The notes: a model not told the origin generated them from the letters alone. Positions 44,668-59,832 are shown, numbered from the stretch's first letter. The stretch: DNA of 64,000 nucleotides from Latrodectus hesperus (GCA_037975125.1 CM075853.1:29754795-29818794); one strand, 5' to 3'. Numbers and translations: made by a program.

Positions 44668-47600
44668 ATAGTGAAAGTCTTTTAAGGTCCTTCATTACAC
44701 ACAAAAGTGTTCTATTTTTCTCGTGTAATTAAAAAAAATTTTCTTTTAAATTTCTTTTCGGGTATTGTAAATTCTTTTAATATTTTCCGTGTAATTTTTA
44801 AAAATAATCCTTTATCATAATTTAATATCTTGAGAGGAATTATTATCTATTACATTTCACAAAATAAAATTTTATTTTAGAAATTTAAATTTGTTTTTAT
44901 TATGCGTTTGGAGCTTGTGTGTTTAAAATGTATTTCTTAGATTTTTATATTCAAATAAATTAAAAATAATATTTTGAGGTTAGAATAATCTTTCTTCTAT
45001 ACTCATATTCACTTAAATGAGAGATATTATAGTCTAGGCAAATGTTTATTTTTAATTTATAAATTACGAATTATAAAAATTTACGTATTTCAAATTTTCT
45101 TCTACTTACTCTGAATTAGAGCCGCTAGTGGTTAAAATAACTACGTTTATATTCAGATACAATTTATTAGATTATAATTCCCAAACAAAAGACATGCAAA
45201 TGAATGTCTTTTTATTCTATATTCTTAAAGTAGATTTTCAAAATAACTCATAATTAATGAAATTTTATATTAATTTTAAATTTCAAATATTTTATGAACA
45301 AATTTGTAGTATCTATTTTTAAACAACGGTAATAACATAAAATTTCATATATAAATTTTTTCGTATTAGTTTCAATTATATTATTTAGTTTTATGTAAGT
45401 AATTATAAAATATTTTTATATGTATTAGATTTTACCTCTCTAAAGAGGAGTGAAATCTGATATTGCTTCTTTCTCATCTAATTATTTATATCATAAACTT
45501 TGATTTAAAATACATGTAATAAAATCTAAGTCTAGAATCTGCTCCAAAATCCAGAAAATATATTTATTCATTTCATCATTTAGCATTAATAGAAAACATT
45601 ACTTTTAAATTATTAATTAAAATAGAATCAAATTGGTGAGTCAAATAAAAAATATACTATTTTTCAAAGGTATAAAAATTTTCTAAGCTTACATATTAAA
45701 AATACCAAGAAAAATTAGTATTGAAAAATTAATATTTGTAATTAATAATCAAACTTAAATTTCTTAATAAATTGCTACGTTTTATTAATGAAATGATTTA
45801 ATTTTAAACTAAAAGATATTAAGGATGTTATAATAGTTTTAACCAAAGAGTAAAATTTCGATTAAAAATCACCCAAGCAAAGATCGTACAGTTCAGATCC
45901 CTTGAATGGTTTATCCCTGAATTCTGAAACTTCTTGAAATTTTGAGTTAAGTTATTGAAATTATTCATTTTTATTTACAATTTTGACCAAAAAAGTATCT
46001 ATTTCATAAATACCTGATTTTTAGGGTTCGTACATTTCTTAGAAATTAATTGAAAATCCTAAAAATTAATTTTCTTGCCCATGGCCAATTTTGTGGGAAC
46101 TTGGAAAATGTTGAATAAATCCTAGAAAATTTTGATGTTTTTGACAGAAATTTCTTTTGTTTGAAAAATTTATAATTTCATAAATTTCATTCATTCATTT
46201 TGATTTTGAAATTTCCTGGAGAAAGCCGAAAAGAATTTAAATTTTAATTTCTTGTATTTCCACCCCATTGTAATATGAACATGACTTTAAGCGAGAAACA
46301 AGGAATATTTTTTTTTTTTAATTTTAAATCTCATACACACATATTTTTAAACATTATTGACAAAGAAATTATCGAAAAAAGTATCCATTGCAATATTTTA
46401 TGACACAAACATTTCCTGTTTAGGTCATTGAATAGTGATAAGTATCGAATCAGATAAATTAAATAAAATAAAAATGCTTTTCTAAACTTTTTCTAAAATT
46501 TGGACATTAAAATATGATTTTTAAAGAAATCTTTAGATTGGCAAGAATCACTAAAACACTTATATTAAAATTATATTGGAAACTAATTTGAGCCAATTAA
46601 AAATTAAATAGATTCTTTTTATTTTCTAGCAAATAGGCAAAATTATTGTTACTTTCGGAGTACAATTAATTTGTTTTTACTATTTCTTCACTGGTATATC
46701 TCTGCTGAATTCTAGTCTTCTGCAGACAAAAAAAAATTGATAGTAGTATAAATTTAAGAAGCTAATCATTTAAGGTTGTTATATTGATATCACATCCAAA
46801 ATATAACTAATGTATTTCTCAGTCATATATTTACTAACAGAATCCTTATTGTAACTTATATTTACTATAACCTTAGTATTAAATTATATTTTTAAATTCT
46901 GCTCCAGGAGTTAGGCAAAATTATAATACTTATATTTAGGTTATGGATTTCTGTATCTGGATGAATCAAAACAGCCTATAACAGGCGAAAAGCGGATATT
47001 TTATTTAAAGAAAATGATGATAATCACAGAAAACTGCAAATGAATTTGTCAGTGAAGATTTGCCTGACTTCAGATATATTAAAATCCTGTAAATATTCGA
47101 AGGAAATTCAATGTAATCAATGTAAATTGAATAATTCAATAAAATCCAAAATAATAAATCTATTATCAGACAAAAATTCGCTTAATTAATTTAATTTAAT
47201 TGAGCTAAGAAAAACATTTTTAGATTAAATTTTACTTTAGAAATTATAAAACAAAAGCTATTTTAATGATATCTAAGAGTTTCTTTTAAAATTTAGTACA
47301 TTTTAAATACTGTTTTTTGAAATAGTTTTAAGTAATAAGTTTGTTTATTATTATCATGCTCCAATTTTTAATCTTTCAAGTTTCAGATTCTTTTTAAATG
47401 AAAATGTCATAAATTTAATAAACAATTTTGGAATTTTGACAATTATATATTTATCGACAAATAATTTAAGCATGGAATATATCTTGGCACATCTTATCAC
47501 ACACACACAAACACATACACATACACATACACATATATATATATCTGTTTATTTTATATTTAGGTTTTACACAATAAAGTATAATTTCTATAAATTATAT

Positions 47601-47703
47601 TTATTACTGATATAATACTACTCCTATTTGTTGCTTCGTTTTACATAGGAATATCCTTTCATATTTAGTTTAAAGTTTCACTTGTACGGTTTAAGGTAAA
47701 GTC
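44668..47703. other. AT-rich intergenic region
   Basis: No gene was recognised. The only notable element is a CA/TACACA/TA simple-sequence patch at about 47,497-47,545. Confidence 0.5.
47497..47545. repeat. mixed (CA)n / (ACATAC)n / (TA)n microsatellite
   Basis: A CA run changes into ACACAT repeats and then a short TA run. Confidence 0.9.
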
Positions 47704-47913
47704 AGAGCTCCAGTGACTCAGTAGCTTCACGCCGCTTCCTGTAAGCTCAGCAAAGTGAAGCATCATTTACCGCGGGCAGTGGTTGGGAGGGTGACCACGG
47801 TCTACTCTCCTTCACTGGATTGCTGGAACTCCGTGGGTTGGGGACATGTCCACGTTAATCTGTGACGTCCAAAGTCCTTCCGCTGGTGTGGCGTGGATGT
47901 GAAGAGGAGGGTG
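47704..47913 (+). mobile_element. SINE, possibly 5S rRNA-derived, copy 1
   Basis: The segment GAGCTCCAGTGACTCAGTAG ... GTGACGTCCAAAGTCC ... GCGTGGATGTGAAGAGGAGGG is GC-rich compared with the flanks. It has a second, inverted copy at 49,448-49,645, with the same order of blocks along its whole length. The central part, AAGCTCAGCAAAGTGAAGC followed 17 nt later by GGGCAGTGGTTGGGAGGGTG and ACC, resembles the internal promoter half of 5S rRNA (AAGCTAAGCAACGTCGAGC ... GGTTAGTACTTGGATGGGTGACC). This suggests a SINE3-type element. No clear target duplication was seen. Confidence 0.6.
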
Positions 47914-49447
47914 TTGTTTCATAATTAATTCTTGGTGTAGAAAATATATTTCAATGTTTAAATAGAATTAAATAAAATATGATTCTTTACTTTGAATAAT
48001 ATATATTTTTCACTTATGAAGAGCTTTTGTCTAGAAAGGAATTGTATATTGTATAAGAGTGCAAAATGCATTATTATCTATTTATTTTGGCTTATATATA
48101 TACATGTATGATAAATTTATAAATAATATTTACATAGGTGAACTTTATTATATTAATCACAGATCAAGGAAAAAATGATATTTAAGGAAAATAATTTATA
48201 ATAAGAATATGTTTTTATTTAAATAAACTAATAAATAAATTTAAAGTAATTAAAACATCTCTATTTTTATCAAAATATAGACACATTGAAAAAAATAAAT
48301 AAAAAAGACATCATATAAAATATATAAAGCTGTGTAATTCTTTCGAAAGTAAAAGAATTAAAAAAAAAAGAATTTTTGACACGAATCCAAAAGTTTGTTT
48401 AATTTCATCATTTTACTGGTATCTAATTCCATTTGCAAATGTTCAAGAATACTTTTTAGGTTAAAATGTAATGGATCAAAAAATAGAACAAGAATTTTAT
48501 CTACTTTGGTAATTATAAAAAACGACAATTAAATATAATTATCACAACTATAAGTTTCTTTATTTCATTAGTGTATTTGGAGGAAATATTAGATTATTTT
48601 CCCTTTTTGTAGGAAATTATTTAGCAGCAGAAAATGTTGAGCATTATTTTTTTTATGTTGACATGCAAATAACAATAAGTTTCTGTTAAAATCCCTAATG
48701 AAATTACTAAGAAATAAAATGCATCACTATGCCTCAAGCATTAAATAATATTGTGTTTGCCAATCCTAACTTATCTGATTAAATTTATCTACTACCAAAA
48801 AATACTCCTAAAAACAATCTTCACATTGTTTCGTTCAGAGATTCTTGTTTCTTGTCCATAAACATCTATTAGTATCTCTATCCATGTATATGTATATATA
48901 GCTAACTATTAAATTGCTACACAGGAAAAATACAAGTATCAAAATGTTATTAATTAGAATACATTGGAAATAACAAATAATTAAATTTTCAAGAAATTTA
49001 GAATCACAAATTCTGAGAACAAAACTAACCAAAACAACCATCTATGTCAGCAATAATACTACTTAAATGCCAGGGTGACACAATCAATCAGAAATTAGAG
49101 AATATACAACATTTCCTTCAATGATTGAAGTATGGTGACGAACTAGGCAGCAGCTATGTTCTTCATGTTTCAAGGAAGGTCTTTAAAATACCTATAACTT
49201 TCTATCGGGCATTATTTTGTTGAAATGTTGAGCTATTCCTGTCTCTACCCTTTGGTAGTCCTGGTTTTTAACTCAAGATAATTACAATGCCATTGTTTAA
49301 ACTGTCATCAATGCAAACATACTTACATTGCGGTGCAAACGAGCTATAGCTTTAGGTTAATGGCATTTGAATACTTGCCCATCACCAAGTGCCTCGTAAT
49401 TTTGAACCACGGTCAAGTGACGAGGTCACACCAGAGTTGAAAAGATG
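47914..49447. other. AT-rich spacer between inverted SINE copies
   Basis: No gene was recognised. Sequence composition becomes more balanced from about 49,080 onward, which may mark the edge of further old repeats. Confidence 0.45.
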
Positions 49448-49645
49448 GCACCCTGCTCTCTCCATCCACGCCTCACCAGCGAAAAGGCTTTGGATATCAC
49501 ATATTAAAGTGGAACGTCCCTAGTCCACGGAGTTCCAGGTACCCAGTGAAGAAGAATACATGGTCACCCTCTCAATTAATGATATTTCACTTTGCTATCT
49601 TAAGGGGAAACGGCGTCTAGCAACCGAGTCACTGGAGCTCCATCA
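49448..49645 (-). mobile_element. SINE, possibly 5S rRNA-derived, copy 2
   Basis: Read on the minus strand it begins GAGCTCCAGTGACTCGGTTG, continues with AGCAAAGTGAAATATCATTA, GAGAGGGTGACCATG, ACCTGGAACTCCGTGG and ends GAGGCGTGGATGGAGAGAGC. Block for block this is the same family as 47,704-47,913. It lacks about 10 bp of the GGGCAGTGGTTG part. The two copies are inverted relative to each other, 1.5 kb apart. Confidence 0.6.
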
Positions 49646-50340
49646 GTGCTAATAAGAGAAGGCCGAGATATGTATCCAATGTTCTTCCTACTATCACTTC
49701 AAAAGATAGGTTAGCATAAAAATGTCGAATTCACTCTGACTGGCAATGTGCATTTTATACAATGCCATCAAATACGGATGCAACTGTCGTGACGCTCAAA
49801 CAAAACTGGGATTCGTGTCAAAACTCAATGATAAGATGCCATCTTTGCTTTCAAGTTCGTCAGTGAGCCTCATTGATAGTTTCACAATTGGTCATTGACA
49901 ATGACCATTGCAGACAGACGCTTCTGTTTGTGATGGTCACTGTTAATTATCGTCAAACGAGTAGTCATTGCTCTGCAAATGATATGGCCTCCTCGTGCAG
50001 ACTATTTTTATCTTTCAAGAGAGATTATCTTTCCATTTCTTTACTCAAGGTTCATGACGTACCTATTTGATTCACTGATACCATGCAGTCAACATGTTTG
50101 TCTTTTCGGCTGTTGGCAATAGAAGGCCATTGTGATCTAGAAGGGATTTCTAGTGACCATTTTGACCCAATCATTTACATATTTTGCAGACAATCTCTTG
50201 ATCACAACCGACACGTTCAGCAGTACTGTGATACCATAAACAGTATAATGGTAGGTTATAATTCGATTGCTACCGAAATGAAAAATATGCTGGTAAATAT
50301 TTCTCTTCTTTACACGAGACAGCTCAACAACTCACAACTC
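49646..50340. other. unexplained segment with balanced base composition
   Basis: About 700 bp that is visibly less AT-rich than its surroundings, with two consecutive plus-strand open frames: 49,873-50,070 (65 codons) and 50,083-50,409 (108 codons, with HFDPIIYIFCRQSLDHNRHV). Neither shows a domain I recognise. Upstream there is CATTGACAATGACCATTG, a small inverted repeat. It may be part of an unknown transposon or an old gene. The second frame runs into the left arm of the foldback. Confidence 0.35.
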
Positions 50341-50506
50341 ATAAAATGGAAGATAAAATGCAAAATGAAATCGTACAGCGGATTTCTCATACACACTAAC
50401 TGTATATAAATACTGTTGAATGGTGATTCAACAGTATTTATATACAGTTAGTGTGTATGAGAAATCCGCTGTACGATTTCATTTTGCATTTTATCTTCCA
50501 TTTTAT
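50341..50506. repeat. perfect 81-bp inverted repeat with 4-nt loop (foldback)
   Basis: The left arm 50,341-50,421 and right arm 50,426-50,506 are exact reverse complements over all 81 bp, separated only by GGTG. The arms begin ATAAAATGGAAGATAAAATG and reach the loop as ATACTGTTGAAT. Identity stops abruptly at both outer ends. A transcript would form a very stable long hairpin. It could be a recent inverted duplication by template switching, or an assembly or library artefact. Confidence 0.97.
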
Positions 50507-51054
50507 CATTGCCCACTTCACGTAAATGAGTGGAAAAGGTAAATTTTTGCATATCATAGCATTTCCTTTCTCTTGTGTAAATTTCAGGTGTGCAGCTTAA
50601 AAAATTATTTATGTATAAACTTTAATAGCTATCAGTGTATATTAAATACAATTATTATATTTTATTTTACCATATTAAAAATAACATTTGTTTAACAAAA
50701 TTGTACATATTGATGATAATTTTTACCAGATGAAAAATTTTCAGAATTAGAATTTAAAAGCAAATACTATTAAAAACTAAATACTGAGCCCTAAAAATCC
50801 TCCGAAAAATTTCATTTCACAAAAAATTACTTTAAAAACTAATTTATGGCTGTAATGAAAAAATCATCCTTAATTGCAACAGACGTCTATGATTCAAAAC
50901 GGACAAAATCAACTTACCGAAACGTTGCCATTGGACTATTAAGGAAAATATGATTTATTTTTAGCCATTGAGTTCACTTGTTCAAATCTCCGATTTCTTA
51001 TTTAGCACTTTAATAAAATATCTGATATTTTGTCATTAACGTCTTAACTACACG

Positions 51055-51148
<94 letters not shown>

Positions 51149-52655
51149 TATATATACATATATACATATATATAAATGTGATGTGTGTGTCTTTTTTTAT
51201 TTTATTACTCTCTATACTTGTTCAGTAGGCATTACTTGACGTTCACAATTATTGAAAAAGAAACTATTCATTTTATAATTAAGGCTTTTTCTTAATTTTA
51301 ATGTAAAATATATTTCCTTTCATGTATGTGTAAATTTCCTTTCAATCCATAAAATTATACGGTTAAAATCCAGATGATTACCAACGGAGAATCCATTTTG
51401 TTATTCATTCACAAAAAAATATTTATTTTAGAAATATAAATTTTCTTGGGAATAAATTAATTTTGATTTCAAGAATGTTTCTCGCAATTTTTCAGCACTT
51501 TTTGAGTTGTGCATATTTGGTTTGAATTGATAGTGATATTGTTTCTGAAATAATTTTCCTTTAATAAATAAATTTGGGATAGTCAGAAATATGTTTCCCC
51601 ATAACAATTTTATCATTCAATATTTGAGGAAGATATTATTAAATTTCATTTGCTGAAAGAAAAAATTTCCAATCGTATTAAATTAAAATACATTCCATTG
51701 GAAAAATTTCATGATAAAATGAGGCATACCTATGAAATAAGGTTTAAGAAATTTATTTTGATTAAAAAAAATAGTAAATTTCAAGTGAAATTGGAGGAAT
51801 AAATATACTTTAAAAAATGTTTAGCATATAAAATATTAAAAAACTTGAAATAGCATTCTAAAATTACAATATATGAGTAAGTTACAGAATAAAGAAATTT
51901 AATAAATATATTACTGATGGTGAAAGTGTTGCTTTACTGGCTAAATTATATAGAAAAATATAGATTTCTTCATAAATATTTTGGATTTTTCAATAATTAA
52001 ATTCCTTATATATATATATATACATATATGCAAATGAATGATAAAAATTTGCCGTTAATTATAATTCGCAGAAAAGATATTTTTATTTAACTAATAATTG
52101 AAATTGTTATCTTTAACATAAATGTGGTCTTCACCATGGATGTCAGTCTTGTGTTCTACTTTTCGCGTTGAATGTAATTTATATAAAGGATTTCTCAAAG
52201 TACAGAAAATATTTTAGGAATTCACTAACACAGGTGAAATGTGAGAATATGCATATATTAATATATTAAATGAGCTGCATCTAACAAAATAAAGAAAACT
52301 TATTCGATTATTTAAATTCAGTTTAAATATAATATTAAACCCACAAATATATATTATTTATCAGAATTTAAGAAGCTTTAGTTTCTTATTTGTAAATTTA
52401 TAGCAAAGTAAAAGCTTAATAGTAAAAATCATGGTCTATAAACAAAATCAAAACTGACCATCTTACCACAACATTTTCTCACCATGTGAATGGATTGTTT
52501 AAAATTGCTGAAAACCGATTCATTTATATTACATAGCCCTAAGAACACAATGGATAGCAAATTACACCCGACAAATATGTTTGAACTGAGAACAGAAGAA
52601 TATTCAGTGCTGATGTATATAAACGTAATAATAATTACTGATTACTACATACAAC
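50507..52655. other. AT-rich intergenic region
   Basis: Apart from the (CA)n(TA)n microsatellite at 51,054-51,175, no gene or recognisable repeat was found. Confidence 0.5.
51054..51175. repeat. compound (CA)n(TA)n microsatellite
   Basis: About 48 bp of CA repeat, then about 75 bp of TA repeat with ATACATATA interruptions at the end. Confidence 0.96.
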
Positions 52656-53107
52656 CACACTAAAACGTAACGAAGAACAATTATGATTTTATTTAAAACA
52701 TTTTTTTTTTTGTTTTGTGCTTTCACATGTTACCAAACGACTTTTTAAGAAAAGTGAAGAAGAAATTATAATTCACAATCTGACTTCATACAGTTTGTAG
52801 CATTTTTCCTAAAAAAATTTAAAAAAATAAACTATAAATCACACTGTTTAACGTTATTCAGACTGAACAGTGTTTTCGACACACACTAAAACATAACGTA
52901 GAACAATCATGATTTTATTTAAAACATTTTTTTTGTTTTGTACTTTCAAATGTTACCAAACGACTTTTTAAGAAAAGTAAAGAAGAAACTATAATTCACA
53001 ATCTGACTTCATACAGTTTGTAGCATTTTTGCTAAAATATTTTTTAAAAAAAGAAACTATATATAAGCCACATTGTTTAACATTATACAGACTTTACAAT
53101 GTTTACG
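52656..53107. repeat. tandem duplication, two copies of a 226-bp unit
   Basis: CACACTAAAACGTAACGAAG (52,656) recurs as CACACTAAAACATAACGTAG (52,882). Long matching blocks follow, such as ATGTTACCAAACGACTTTTT and TTCACAATCTGACTTCATAC at the same offsets. Copies differ at scattered positions and in the lengths of T and A runs, so the duplication is not brand new. Confidence 0.9.
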
Positions 53108-55544
53108 CGACAACGTCTTTTTAAGTTGGATTACTGCCGCTCACTGCTCATACTTTGAATGTCATTTACTTCATGAGTTATTAACAATGTTTGAGTGATG
53201 AAATGGAAAATTAAATAGAAAATTTCTTTTTCTTTTCAGATTTTTTTCTAAAATTCTGCTTTTAAATGGACATAATACGCTGTTCTTGATTTAATTATAT
53301 ATACTTCGTAATTTATACAAAGCTTTTAATTTACTTTACATAACTTCAGATAGTTTGAAAGTTACAATATAAAGCCAACTCTATTGATTATTTTATATAA
53401 ACTATCAAATGTTTTGTTTGTGATTAGAAATACCATTTTGGAAATTGTTTTAATGCTTCTTATTTATATAAGTGTCTAACATTCATTTTTAAACTGTATC
53501 CTTTTGAAATAGGATATTAGCGTTCATTACGAAATGTAAATATGAAAGAAATTATAAAAAGTTTTCGAATTATAGTTTTGAATTAAAATTTTGAAATTAT
53601 AAAAGGAGATTTTCAACTTTTTATTTTCTAATTTTATTGAATTACTAAAATTATTTTCTATTGACACACCCACGCACGGATGCACACTCATGAAAACATG
53701 AGCTATCATATGTTGAGAAAATAGTTCAAAGGAAATTCGATTGATGGAGTTTCTTGAAATTCCTGGCGTAAAATCTTAATCGTAATTTGTTAATGCTCTG
53801 ATTTATTTTGATGAATATATCATTCTATAAACTGTTTCACGCTTTCTGTCATTTGATGATTGTATAAACAATTTTGTTCTTTTTTTTTTTTTTGCTTCTG
53901 CTGTCAAAATTAATTTGTATGGCGAAAAAAAGAATGTTATAGAAAATAAGGATTTTGTTTTTTAGATACATTTGATTTTACGTGTAATTTATCTCTATCG
54001 AGTGCTTTCAGATTTCTTTGTACTTTTGCTAAATTTTCCATTTATTCAACTGATCTCTGTATTCCTATCATATACATAATAGAATAGCTCATTTAAGTGA
54101 TTTTTGGCAATTATGTCTGTCTTTCATGTGAGGTCAATTATTTTTCTAAGATTTTTATGTTTAAAATATTATTTATCTATGATACAAATCTAATAAATAA
54201 ATATATTATTTTATTTATGTCGCTAAAACGTCTTTAGAAGCTAATGATATCGCCAAACAAAACTTATAGTTGTAGAAATGGAATATATCATTTTCTGAGT
54301 ACAGAAAAAATAATTGTTTTAATGTTTTAATTTCGCATAATTGTTGTTTTCTCATTTGTCCTTTTTTGTAGTTCTTTCATGGCATTGACTTTTTAAATCT
54401 CTTTAAATTTTTGCTTTAAGTAAATTTTCTCTATTCAAAAGATTTTCTTTATTTACTTGCTGAATTAGTATTTAATCGCTTATTTTTAGCAAGAAAATAG
54501 GGAATATAATCTATCGATAGTAAAAAGAGAAAAAAATATTAATTATAGATTTCATAAAGATATTTGAAGTAGTTATTCAAGTTATAAATCAAAATATTTT
54601 TTTATATATTACCATACTATAATAAACTACATATTTCATTGTTAACGTCAAGTCTATGGATAAAAGCAAATTTCTGAGTGAACCCATGGTGTAAAACAGA
54701 AATGGTTGGAGATTGAAACCTTTAAATATTTAAAGCGAGAATCTTTATAATGAATGAGTAAGATAATAACTGTTTCAATGTTTCTTATCCCTGTGTTTAG
54801 ATGTTTGTTTAAACTATATTACATACCATGCTCTCTTTTATGTACTCTTCATCTTCTATGGAAGATATTAAGAATTTTTCACATCAATAATTAATTTTTG
54901 AAGTCATAAGCAAAATATGTGCCAGATTTCTTTTGAATCTTTCAAAATATTGGAAATTGCCTAACATGAAACTTTTACAAATTTTAAATATAATAGTATA
55001 TTTTCAGCAACTTTTAGAAGAATTGCTGCTTAATATCAATGTGTTATCTGTGTAATTAGTTCCTTTAAGTAATAAGAAATGGGCATGTCAACGTTCGATT
55101 TTCTCAAGACATGTGGAATTGACATGATAGCACATACTCTTTTTTATTTCGTTAACTAAACAACTTTTTACTAAAGCTTCATACATTGAATTAATCTTCA
55201 GTAGTGATTAATACAACTTTTTTGGGTTTTACCATGACTGAAGTGGTGAGGTACTACCCATGAGAACGAAATCTAACAGTATCTAGTATCTGTTTACACG
55301 CTACTTGCTCTTTCTGCTCGTCTATTACATGTCTTACATTTGTCTTCCTTTAAATGGATATGTTGACGTGTTTTTTTGCAAATGCTTTTTATTCAATCAC
55401 AAAACGAATGGTGCTCCTTCTGACTTCTTTTACACACAAAAGATATCGACCCTGATCTTCTGTTACTTGACACTTGGACAAGCCAAATTTGCTATGCCAT
55501 TACCTATGCGAATTTAGGTCATTAGAAAGCGTCTTTCGTTTAAC
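53108..55544. other. AT-rich intergenic region
   Basis: No gene was recognised. From about 55,240 onward the composition is more balanced, probably because the body of the neighbouring SINE or another old repeat extends here. The frame 55,305-55,517 has no recognised domain. Confidence 0.45.
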
Positions 55545-55828
55545 TAGAGCACCATGAAGGTGAAAGTACGACTAAAACTCCTCTGATAGATGGTCCCACC
55601 AGAGGATACAACCCCTCAATTTTAACATTGATCTGAAGGGGAGGAAATTTTCTCCAGACCATTGCCCCCATGGTAACTGCTCAATAACCGACTACAGGAA
55701 TTTGGATTCCACACATTTAACGAGCACGTATATCGCATGTACTCCGTGTGTCCTTGGTGGCATTGGGAATCGAACCCTGCCCTTCTGGAAGGAAGACCAC
55801 TACTCTAACCACTCGGCTACCATAGCCT
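55545..55828 (-). mobile_element. tRNA-derived SINE
   Basis: On the minus strand it starts GGCTATGGTAGCCGAGTGG (A-box), then GGGTTCGATTCCCAATGCC (B-box) about 45 nt later. A body of about 200 nt follows that includes AAATGTGTGGAATCCAAATTC and GGGGGCAATGGTCTGG. The GTGTGGAATCC motif is shared with the SINE at 31,464, so the two families may be related. The 3' boundary and any target duplication were not found. Confidence 0.72.
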
Positions 55829-55832
55829 GATA

Positions 55833-58369
<2,537 letters not shown>

Positions 58370-58372
<3 letters not shown>

Positions 58373-58645
58373 GGTGATTATAAAAAAACTTTGCCAACAT
58401 CTGCACTTCTAGCGTCCATTCTATTTAACCGATCAAGATGATACTTCAAGTATAGTTCTTTTGAGATATGCGCTCGAGATTCTGTGAATGGCAACACAGT
58501 GGCCCTCGCGGTTACAGTTATAGTGACAGAAACTCGAAATTTTCGAATGGCAACGCCTACTTTTTACCATCGCAAAATGTTCAGCACATGCGAAAACCCT
58601 AAATAGCGTTGAAACGGTACCGATATGTCCGAAAACCGACGTGTT
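58370..58645 (+). repeat. left terminal inverted repeat of the DD41D element
   Basis: Pairs with 60,024-60,299. Similarity fades after the GATATGTC(C/T)(G/A)AAAAC(C/G)GACGTGTT block. The repeat carries part of the transposase gene's 3' flank. Confidence 0.9.
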
Positions 58646-58752
58646 ATACACATACAAACAGTTCTTCAAGGCGCACGGAGGAATAATGCATACGACAGAG
58701 ACAAGACACTGCTCAATGATGAGAACACATAGAAAAAAAATCTTTATAAATT

Positions 58753-59832
58753 TCAAACATTTTCCACATGAGTGCCATCACAGGCAATTACGCATTGCAT
58801 GCGGGAGACGGTGGACAATGTCGCTGCACGCAACATGGCACGAGGGATGTTTCCAATCTCACGCCGTATAGAATCCTTTAAGTCCGACAATGTTTGAGGA
58901 TTGCACAGATAAACTCTGGATTTGAGATAGCCCCAAAACCAGAAATCCATAGGCGTCAGATCTGGGGATCGCGCAAGCCACGGAAAAGGATAATAGCGTG
59001 AGATGATGCAATCACCAAAATGCTGATCCAGGAGCCTTTTAACTGACCTCGCTATATGTGGAGGTGCGCCATCTTGCATCCAAACAATGTCATTGAGTGC
59101 ATTCAGCCGACGCAACTCCGGTAAGACATAATTTTTCAGCATGGCTGCATACCGAGGGCCCGTTACAGAACATGTTGCAGGGCCAGTCGGGGTCGTTTCC
59201 TCAAAGAAGAACGGGCCCAGAACAAATGTAGCTGTAATGCCGCACCGCGCAGTCACTTTGGCGTCAAATAATGGTACTGGCGCCACAGCATGAGGATTCG
59301 TCTCTCCCCAGTGCACACAATTCTTTGTGTTAATGCTGCCATTTAAGGTGAAATGCGCCTCGTCCGTCCATAGTATGCGAAGTGGCCAGTCGTTATCCGC
59401 ATCATATCGTAACAAAAATGCATTTGCGAAGTCCAGACGTTGTTGTGGGTCACCCGGCTCCAACATCTGGACGCGCTGGAACCGATAGGGAAACATGTGA
59501 AGTACCGAGCGCAAGAGCTTGCGGACCGTTGAGTTCGGAATATCCAACACGCGCGCTATGCCTCTTGCGGTTTCTGTGTGTCCTGCAGTCACTGTATGGT
59601 GCACTTCCATGACAATGTCCTCAGAAACAGTTGGCCGTCCGGAGCGCTGTTTGTCACAGGTGCAGCCTGTATCTTCGAATTTCCGCACTAAATCACGCAG
59701 AGCTTGCAGAGTACATGGGCCGCGTCGTTGTCGATGATTGCGGCGATACACACGCAAGGCTTCCGCAGCGTTCATCCCATTTTGGTAATAGAGTTTGATC
59801 AATTCACCGCGAACTTTCCTAGGAAGACTCAT
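58753..59832 (-). CDS. mariner-type transposase (DD41D), intact
   Basis: The enzyme that excises and inserts the element at TA sites, acting in the nucleus. ATG at 59,832, 359 codons, stop TGA, no interruption. Residues 1-60 form a first helical DNA-binding domain (MSLPRKVRGELIKLYYQNG, then RVYRRNHRQRRGPC), and about 70-110 a second helix-turn-helix (IARVLDIPNSTVRKLLRSV). A GRPR-like RSGRPTVS lies at 63-70. The catalytic domain has Asp157 in WTDEAHF, Asp254 in WMQDGAPPH and Asp296 in SPDLTPMDFWFWG, with 41 residues between the last two, a spacing used to define rosa-like mariners. Usual family length is 340-370. GC content is far above the surroundings, consistent with lateral or recent arrival. 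Subfamily by phylogeny not tested. Confidence 0.95.
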   Translation of the reverse strand: MSLPRKVRGELIKLYYQNGMNAAEALRVYRRNHRQRRGPCTLQALRDLVRKFEDTGCTCDKQRSGRPTVSEDIVMEVHHTVTAGHTETARGIARVLDIPNSTVRKLLRSVLHMFPYRFQRVQMLEPGDPQQRLDFANAFLLRYDADNDWPLRILWTDEAHFTLNGSINTKNCVHWGETNPHAVAPVPLFDAKVTARCGITATFVLGPFFFEETTPTGPATCSVTGPRYAAMLKNYVLPELRRLNALNDIVWMQDGAPPHIARSVKRLLDQHFGDCIISRYYPFPWLARSPDLTPMDFWFWGYLKSRVYLCNPQTLSDLKDSIRREIGNIPRAMLRAATLSTVSRMQCVIACDGTHVENV

